Below are positions 6,184 through 10,679 of a stretch of DNA of 10,679 bases, piece by piece. Position 1 is the first letter of the stretch. Every line of letters starts with the position of its first letter. Source of the stretch: Candidatus Gastranaerophilales bacterium. Lineage in GTDB: Bacteria > Cyanobacteriota > Vampirovibrionia > Gastranaerophilales > Gastranaerophilaceae. A program made the translations under genes and the position numbers. The stretch lies in NCBI GenBank assembly GCA_910587815.1, contig CAJUNK010000024.1, positions 1-10,679 on the forward strand, in the 5' to 3' direction. The notes beneath the pieces were generated by a model. That model ran no database searches. It was not told where the DNA came from and worked only from the letters and a program-made list of their open reading frames with translations.

Positions 6184-6297
6184 ATGCGGACAAAAGGTAC
6201 ACAATGGTTGGTGCTTGTGATATATGCAACTATTTTTGGCAATATTATTCTTGCCCATGTTGTACAATTTAAGTTATTATTAAAGAAATTAAAATAG
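6184..6297 (+). CDS. Candidate 37-residue single-pass membrane peptide
   Basis: A short frame (MRTKGTQW, then LVLVIYATIFGNIILAHVV, then a basic tail QFKLLLKKLK) ends at TAG 6297, ten bases before the DUF262 start. Basic residues flank one hydrophobic segment on both sides, as in small membrane peptides and type I toxins. An in-frame stop (6175-6177) lies just upstream, so the ATG at 6184 is the only possible start. Against it: no ribosome site (only AAAACAAA precedes the ATG), and a 37-codon frame can arise by chance in AT-rich DNA. If real, it is the first gene of the defence operon and may be a membrane effector or a leader peptide. Confidence 0.35.
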   Translation: MRTKGTQWLVLVIYATIFGNIILAHVVQFKLLLKKLK

Positions 6298-6307
6298 GAA
6301 TTTAATT

Positions 6308-7357
6308 ATGGATAATATTCAAGACCAAATAGAGGAACAAATTGTAACAGAACAAAAGATTGTGGATTATGATACACATGAATTTACAGTTGAAGTACTT
6401 TTATCAAAATTTAATAATGATGAAATTTTTGTTCCGGATTATCAAAGGGAATTTGTATGGCATCCTGATAGACAGTCAAAATTTATAGAATCTTTATTAA
6501 TTGGAATCCCAATACCATATTTATTTTTATCTGATACATCTGATGGTAATCTTGAAATTGTGGACGGATGGCAAAGATTAAGTACAATAAGAGCTTTTAG
6601 TAATGGACATTTAAAATTGCAAAAGCTTGAAAAATTATATCGTCTTAATGGTAAAACCATAAATGATTTAAAGGAGTCAAGAAAAAAGAAGTTTAAAAAT
6701 AAATCCATTAGAGCAATTATTTTATCCGATAAAGGAGATGAGAATGTACGGTTTGATATATTTGAACGCATTAATACTGGAAGTGCAGAGCTAAAAGCAA
6801 TGGAAAAAAGAAGAGGTTATCTGCCAGGACCTGCAAATGATTTTATAAGAAACATGGTAGTAAAAAATGATTTATTTATAGATATGTTATCTATTACAGC
6901 AGCAAAAATTAAACGTAGAGAAGATGAAGAGCTTGCATTGAGATTTTTTGCATATTCTGATAATTATTTGAATTTTGTTAATCGTGTTGATATTTTCTTA
7001 AATGATTATTTAAAATCACAAAATAAAAAATGGGGGGAATTATCTGAAAATGAACTCAAAGAAGGTCAAAATACCAAAATGAATGAATTGATAAATACGT
7101 TTGAGTTTGTTCGTAAATATTTTCCGAATAGATTTTATAAAGACTCAAAAACTAAACAAATATCAAGAGTAAGATTTGAGGCTATTGCTGTTGGAACAAA
7201 TTTGGCATTAAGAGAAAAACCAAATTTAGTACCAAATAATTTTGAGTGGCTTCAAACTGATGAGTTTAGAGAATTGGTTGAAACCGATGGAAGTAATACA
7301 AAAAAAAGACTTCGTGGTCGTATTGAATATGTTAAGAATAAACTTTTAGAAAGTTAG
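6308..7357 (+). CDS. DUF262 (ParB-like / GmrSD N-terminal) protein
   Basis: A 349-residue protein starting at ATG 6308 with AGGA eight bases upstream. The family motifs are clear: PDYQREFVW (43-51), IPIPYLFL (67-74), DGWQRLST (86-93, the DGQQR nucleotide-binding motif with Trp in place of the first Gln) and FERINTGSAEL (152-162). The C-terminal region (RVRFEAIAVGTNLAL) is typical of the stand-alone family. In GmrSD-type restriction enzymes this domain binds and hydrolyses NTP and controls a DUF1524 HNH nuclease. No such nuclease domain is present here, and the next gene, a HEPN protein, starts three bases after the stop. The likely role is sensor or NTPase partner in a two-gene effector pair. 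Tandem stops TAG-TAA end the frame. Confidence 0.9.
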   Translation: MDNIQDQIEEQIVTEQKIVDYDTHEFTVEVLLSKFNNDEIFVPDYQREFVWHPDRQSKFIESLLIGIPIPYLFLSDTSDGNLEIVDGWQRLSTIRAFSNGHLKLQKLEKLYRLNGKTINDLKESRKKKFKNKSIRAIILSDKGDENVRFDIFERINTGSAELKAMEKRRGYLPGPANDFIRNMVVKNDLFIDMLSITAAKIKRREDEELALRFFAYSDNYLNFVNRVDIFLNDYLKSQNKKWGELSENELKEGQNTKMNELINTFEFVRKYFPNRFYKDSKTKQISRVRFEAIAVGTNLALREKPNLVPNNFEWLQTDEFRELVETDGSNTKKRLRGRIEYVKNKLLES

Positions 7358-7360
7358 TAA

Positions 7361-8038
7361 ATGCGTGAATTGAAACAAGATTTTGCTTCTAGATGTTTAG
7401 AAATAAAAAATTATCTTGATTTTGTTTCAAGCATAGAAGCCGAGGAAATATATAATAAGAATGGTAAAAGTTTAGATAATCAGATTATAAAAGTTTTAAA
7501 AGCCAACATGTTTCTTTTGTTATATAATTTGGTTGAATCAACAGTTGATAGAGCCATTGATTGTTTATTAATTCAAATATGTAACAATAATATTAAGTAT
7601 GAATCAATTGTTGATGAACTGCAGTTGCAATGGTCTAAGGTACACGTTCGTCAGAATTTACAGTCACAGAACAGTAAAACAATTGAAGCTAATTTGAAAA
7701 TTATTCTTAATAAAACTTTAAATGAATATGTTAAATTTGAAGGTGATTATAAACCTAAAATTCGTGATAATATTGATTCTGAAGAAATAAGAGCTATTGC
7801 TAAAAACTTTGGATTTAAATGGAAACCTTCAAAAGAGTTAAAAGGCGGAGTTTTTCTTGATACGATAAAACAACATAGAAATAATTTAGCTCATGGAAGC
7901 GTATCTTTTTCAGCTTGTGGTAGGGATTATGAAACAGGACAATTGGAAGATTTGAGTAAGAAAACTATAAAGCTTCTTGGGGAGTTTATCAAAACCATTG
8001 AAAACTATATTGATAACCAAGCATACAAAAAGGATTAA
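7361..8038 (+). CDS. HEPN-type nuclease (MAE_28990/MAE_18760-like), partner of DUF262
   Basis: A 225-residue helical protein. Near the C-terminus, HRNNLAHG gives the HEPN catalytic pattern R173-x4-H178. The helix LLYNLVESTVDRAID (53-67) matches what I recall of the MAE_28990/MAE_18760 HEPN family commonly found beside DUF262 genes. HEPN proteins with an intact Rx4-6H motif are usually metal-independent RNases that form a composite active site as dimers. The ATG is three bases after the DUF262 stops with no strong separate ribosome site, so translation is probably coupled and the products made together. Likely the toxic effector that DUF262 restrains or directs. It converges with the methyltransferase gene, with two bases between stop codons. 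Confidence 0.85.
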   Translation: MRELKQDFASRCLEIKNYLDFVSSIEAEEIYNKNGKSLDNQIIKVLKANMFLLLYNLVESTVDRAIDCLLIQICNNNIKYESIVDELQLQWSKVHVRQNLQSQNSKTIEANLKIILNKTLNEYVKFEGDYKPKIRDNIDSEEIRAIAKNFGFKWKPSKELKGGVFLDTIKQHRNNLAHGSVSFSACGRDYETGQLEDLSKKTIKLLGEFIKTIENYIDNQAYKKD

Positions 8039-8040
8039 TT

Positions 8041-9087
8041 TTATAAGGATTCAATATGTTTTTTAATAGATTGCCCAATAATCTTTCCCAAATCGACAGG
8101 TACAGCATTGCCAATTTGACGTCCGAGAACTTTATAAGTTATTGCTTCATTGTCCTTTGTAAATTTATAATTTTTTGGAAAAGTTTGTAAAATTGCTCCT
8201 TCCCTTAGTGATAAAGCCCTATTCTGATCTGGGTGTCCATATCTACCTGTACCATAAATATAAAATTGCGTTGTCATTGTTGGAGATGGAGCGTTCCAAC
8301 GCATGCGTCCGTAAACAGAACTGTAAGTACCACCAGTTGGTTTTTTATAACATTCTGGCAAAAGTGATTCATCCCAATCTCTCCAAGTACCGCCCGGTTT
8401 TGATTGCTTAATTCTGCGTATATTTATCTCCGATAATTTTGGACATCTGTGTAATGGGTCCTTGTTGTTTATCTCGCCCGCTTTTAATGGGGGCAAATTT
8501 TTTAAGACATCTTCAACATTTTTCTTTTTTTTGCATGGATTTGGTTTTATTAAATTAATTTCGCCAAATTTTGAAGCTAGTAAAACCAACCTCTTTCTTT
8601 TTTGTGGTAATCCATATTCAGCACAGTTAACTATTTGATAAGAAATATGATAGCCTTTATCTGTTAGGTTATTTTTAAAGTTTTCAAAAATATCAAACTT
8701 TATAAGTTCAGGAACATTCTCCATTGATACAACGTCTGGTTCAACATTGTTTATATGTTCTGTAAAATAATTTAACAGTGTCCATTTTTTATCTTTTACT
8801 CTATCTTTATATTTATTTGTCTGTTTTGAAAATGTTTGACAAGGTGCACATCCTACAAGAACTTTTATATCATTCTTTTTGTAGAAAGAATTAATTTTAT
8901 TGCTATCTAAATTTGAAATATCAGCACAAATAAACTTAGCTTCATTATTGTACTCATAAGCATATTTGCAAGTTTCGTCACTATCAAATCCAGCCACAAC
9001 ATTTAGACCAGCTTGTTTAAGTCCACAAGTCAAGCCACCGACACCGCAAAATAAATCAACTACTTTTATTTGTTTATATTTATTCAT
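8041..9087 (-). CDS. C5-cytosine DNA methyltransferase
   Basis: A full-length 348-residue enzyme that transfers methyl from S-adenosylmethionine to cytosine C5. Motifs in order: I, VDLFCGVGG (10-18); II, FDSD (34-37); IV, CAPCQTFS with catalytic C83; VI, MENV (E123); VIII, QKRKR (162-166); a target-recognition region of about 210-275 including GGTWRDW and YGRMRW; IX, SLREGAILQTF; X, GNAVPV (326-331). Motif IV has CAPC where GPPC is usual, a tolerated variant. All catalytic residues are present, so it should be active; the target sequence cannot be read. No cognate type II endonuclease gene is next to it. The convergent DUF262-HEPN pair is the likely restriction partner, with methylation marking self. 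Confidence 0.95.
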   Translation of the reverse strand: MNKYKQIKVVDLFCGVGGLTCGLKQAGLNVVAGFDSDETCKYAYEYNNEAKFICADISNLDSNKINSFYKKNDIKVLVGCAPCQTFSKQTNKYKDRVKDKKWTLLNYFTEHINNVEPDVVSMENVPELIKFDIFENFKNNLTDKGYHISYQIVNCAEYGLPQKRKRLVLLASKFGEINLIKPNPCKKKKNVEDVLKNLPPLKAGEINNKDPLHRCPKLSEINIRRIKQSKPGGTWRDWDESLLPECYKKPTGGTYSSVYGRMRWNAPSPTMTTQFYIYGTGRYGHPDQNRALSLREGAILQTFPKNYKFTKDNEAITYKVLGRQIGNAVPVDLGKIIGQSIKKHIESL

Positions 9088-9102
9088 TTATTAAAACCTT
9101 TA

Positions 9103-9111
9103 ATTATATCA
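9103..9111 (-). promoter_or_regulatory. Extended -10 promoter of the methyltransferase gene
   Basis: On the minus strand TGATATAAT (TG-n-TATAAT, an extended -10) ends about 15 bases before the start codon, so the leader is very short. There is no good -35 and no strong ribosome site (AAAGGT about 8 bases before the ATG). The methyltransferase is therefore transcribed separately from the upstream fic gene. Confidence 0.55.
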
Positions 9112-9212
9112 TATAAAAATAATCGACTAAAATAAATTAAAAATTGAGAAATTTTACAAAAAGATATATCATTAGGTTGAAAAATATGCAAAGAAATAAT
9201 AAATTATAAAAA

Positions 9213-10340
9213 TTAATTTTGAAAAATTCTAACATACTCTTCAAACACATAAGATCTATTCCTATTAAATCCTGTTTTTTCTTCCAGAATACCAATTTCA
9301 ACAAAAGCTTTAATCAGCCCGTTTGCTGAAACAACCGAGATTTTAAGTTCGTCAGAAACGGTTTTTGAATTGATTTTAGGTTTGGAATATAAAAGTTCCA
9401 ATAATCTTTTACCATTCACGGCTTTTTTGCCGATTTTAGATAATTTATTTTCGCACTTTTCTTTTAATTTTATAATCTTGTCAAACGTTTTAATACTGCT
9501 TTTTGAAGTCTCAATAACCCCATTTAAAAAGAATTTAAGCCATTGGGTCATATTATTTGTCTTTTTTATCATAGTTAAAGAATCATAATATGATATTCTG
9601 TTTCTTTCAAAGAAGTCTGAAATATATAATACAGGCTTATTCAAAAGCCCTACGCTTATTAAATAAAGTATAATTAAAAGCCGGCCTGTCCTGCCATTGC
9701 CATCTAAAAACGGGTGGGTTGTTTCAAACTGATAATGCGCAATGCCTGCCTTAATAATTTCAGGCACTTGCAAATTTTCATTATGCAGAAATTTTTCCAT
9801 ATCAGACAATAATTCCGGCACCATGTCAGGCTTTGGCGGAATAAAAAAAGCATCTTTCAAAGATGAGCCGCCAATCCAGTTTTGAGAAATCCTAATTTCG
9901 CCGGGTGTTTTGTGTTCACCTCTAACGCCTTGCAATAATATTTTATGAGCTTCTTTAATCAAACGCAAAGAAACAGGAAGCTCGCTTAATCTTGCAACAG
10001 AATAGTTTATAGCTTCAATATAATTTTGAACTTCATGCCAATCATCTCTTAATTCCGGCTTAATTTGTTCTATCGGGCTTATAGCATCATCAAATGTTGT
10101 TCTCGTTCCTTCAATCCTGTTTGAATCCGTTGCTTCTTTTGTGGCATACATTTTAATAAAAAATTCAATATCTGGAATTAAATCAGCATAGGAATTTAAT
10201 TTACCAAGCCAAAGACCGGCATCTTGTAAAAGAGTGCCAAGTTCTTCTAAATTCCAATCAATATCATCATTTATAAAAGACGGTAGAAATGGCTTATAGC
10301 CTTTGTAAAGCTCATATTTTCCAGCTTTATATGCCTTCAT
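9213..10340 (-). CDS. Fic-family protein (probable AMPylase) with inhibitory motif and C-terminal winged helix
   Basis: A 375-residue protein starting at ATG 10340 with AAGGA seven bases upstream. The full Fic signature HPFLDGNGRTGR is at 209-220, with His209 as catalytic base and the Asp and Asn-Gly-Arg parts intact. The flap GGSSLKDAFFIPP (157-169) precedes it. The N-terminal Fic_N region holds SNRIEG (73-78), matching the inhibitory motif [ST]xxxE[GN] whose Glu blocks productive ATP binding, so the enzyme is built to be off until released. Residues about 305-375 look like a winged helix (SKTVSDELKISVVSANGLIKAF) that may bind DNA. Family members usually AMPylate hydroxyl side chains of proteins, and some act as toxins or self-regulators. 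The target is unknown. It is encoded alone, 125 bp upstream of the methyltransferase gene. Confidence 0.93.
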   Translation of the reverse strand: MKAYKAGKYELYKGYKPFLPSFINDDIDWNLEELGTLLQDAGLWLGKLNSYADLIPDIEFFIKMYATKEATDSNRIEGTRTTFDDAISPIEQIKPELRDDWHEVQNYIEAINYSVARLSELPVSLRLIKEAHKILLQGVRGEHKTPGEIRISQNWIGGSSLKDAFFIPPKPDMVPELLSDMEKFLHNENLQVPEIIKAGIAHYQFETTHPFLDGNGRTGRLLIILYLISVGLLNKPVLYISDFFERNRISYYDSLTMIKKTNNMTQWLKFFLNGVIETSKSSIKTFDKIIKLKEKCENKLSKIGKKAVNGKRLLELLYSKPKINSKTVSDELKISVVSANGLIKAFVEIGILEEKTGFNRNRSYVFEEYVRIFQN

Positions 10341-10379
10341 TATAAATTCCTTATATTTAAGTTAAATTCAATAAACTTA

Positions 10380-10388
10380 ATTATACCA
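10380..10388 (-). promoter_or_regulatory. Extended -10 promoter of fic
   Basis: On the minus strand TGGTATAAT is an extended -10 (TG-n-TATAAT), with TTTAAA 17 bp upstream as a weak -35. The transcript should start about 33 bases before the fic ATG. The core closely matches that of the methyltransferase promoter (TGATATAATTAA). Confidence 0.6.
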
Positions 10389-10450
10389 TGATTTTATTAA
10401 AGTTTAAATAATAAAAGTTTTTGGATTAAGGAAAAATAAAGGAAGAATTC

Positions 10451-10494
10451 CGGTAGTATTGTGGTAAAATACCGGTAATTTTATGGTAGTAATA
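10451..10494. repeat. Four 11-bp tandem units with GGTA core
   Basis: GGTA occurs at 10452, 10463, 10474 and 10485, exactly 11 bp apart. The units are CGGTAGTATTG, TGGTAAAATAC, CGGTAATTTTA and TGGTAGTAATA. The alternating first base (C, T, C, T) also makes this two copies of a 22-bp repeat. A decayed fifth unit (GGAA at 10441) may precede it. The array lies about 65-110 bp upstream of the fic -10. The spacing of about one helical turn implies one protein contacting one face of the DNA. Confidence 0.6.
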
Positions 10495-10679
10495 TTTTGT
10501 TTTAAAAAAGCCTTAATTACCAGCGATTCATTTTCCAAAAATCCACTGGGAGTTTTTCTGGCTCTAGAGCGAAGAACCTTTTCAGAAATTACCCCCATAG
10601 GGCGGGGCTGATAAATTAAAATAACGGGCTTTTTCCTTTGCGCTTTGTTCGCTTAATGTTTTAAACACGGCATAATAAG

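Larger units (their letters stand above)
10341..10679. other. Non-coding region upstream of fic
   Basis: Apart from the fic promoter and the 11-bp array, this stretch holds a palindrome GCTCTAGAGC (10561-10570) and a G+C-rich patch with CCCCC and GGCGGGG (10592-10607). A 64-codon minus-strand frame spans 10404-10598 but runs through the repeat array and lacks a ribosome site, so I do not call it a gene. No tRNA or terminator is seen up to the window end. Confidence 0.5.

Noticed and set aside
6442..6771. Minus-strand frame of 109 codons
   Set aside because: It is antisense to DUF262 and overlaps its conserved motifs.
8175..9588. Plus-strand frames at 8175-8411 and 9370-9588
   Set aside because: They are antisense to the methyltransferase and fic genes and carry no recognisable features.
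10404..10598. Minus-strand frame of 64 codons upstream of fic
   Set aside because: It reads through the 11-bp repeat array, has no ribosome site and resembles no protein I know. It could be a piece of a dispersed repeat, but that cannot be judged here.
10594..10607. C-run and G-run hairpin as a terminator
   Set aside because: The stem is short and no T run follows on either strand.

Overview
This is an AT-rich window (roughly 30% G+C by eye) using the standard bacterial code, from a bacterium with good Shine-Dalgarno sites. The host cannot be fixed from this sequence. The primase-like segment of the first gene reminds me of cyanobacterial-lineage PrimPol proteins, so a low-GC non-photosynthetic relative such as a gut Gastranaerophilales (Vampirovibrionia) bacterium is a low-confidence guess. 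There are no rRNA or tRNA genes, CRISPR arrays or transposases. The gene content is accessory: it looks like a plasmid, phage-plasmid or integrated element carrying its own replication protein and defence cargo.

Layout. (1) 1-3037, minus: one giant open frame, cut by the window edge after 1012 residues. In a single polypeptide it carries a family B DNA polymerase with proofreading exonuclease, an archaeo-eukaryotic-type primase (PrimPol) segment, a Cys/His zinc-binding patch and the start of a Walker-A helicase/ATPase. This is the most striking feature. (2) 3038-3206: a G+C-richer leader with short repeats, then an intrinsic terminator ending the next operon. (3) 3207-5367, minus: five tightly packed genes of mostly unknown function, in transcription order a secreted Asn/Gly/Tyr-rich protein, a soluble protein, a membrane-anchored Cys-containing protein, a small soluble protein and a winged-helix-like protein. 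(4) 5474-5689, plus: a small XRE-type repressor, divergent from that operon, with a paired palindromic nonamer between them. (5) 5696-5908, minus: a 70-residue helical protein with its own promoter. (6) 6184-8038, plus: a candidate 37-residue membrane peptide, a DUF262 (ParB-like/GmrSD-N) protein and a HEPN nuclease. (7) 8041-9087, minus: a C5 cytosine DNA methyltransferase convergent with the HEPN gene. (8) 9213-10340, minus: a Fic-family enzyme with its own inhibitory motif and a C-terminal winged helix. (9) 10341-10679: the fic promoter and a 4 x 11-bp GGTA tandem array.

How the parts fit. The fused polymerase-primase-helicase could replicate an element with little host help. The five-gene operon, under a candidate XRE switch, may be a maintenance, envelope or transfer function. 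The DUF262, HEPN and methyltransferase genes form a restriction-like defence module, and Fic is a further post-translational-modification or toxin-like cargo gene. These functional links are inferences from gene order and recognisable motifs; no database search was possible.
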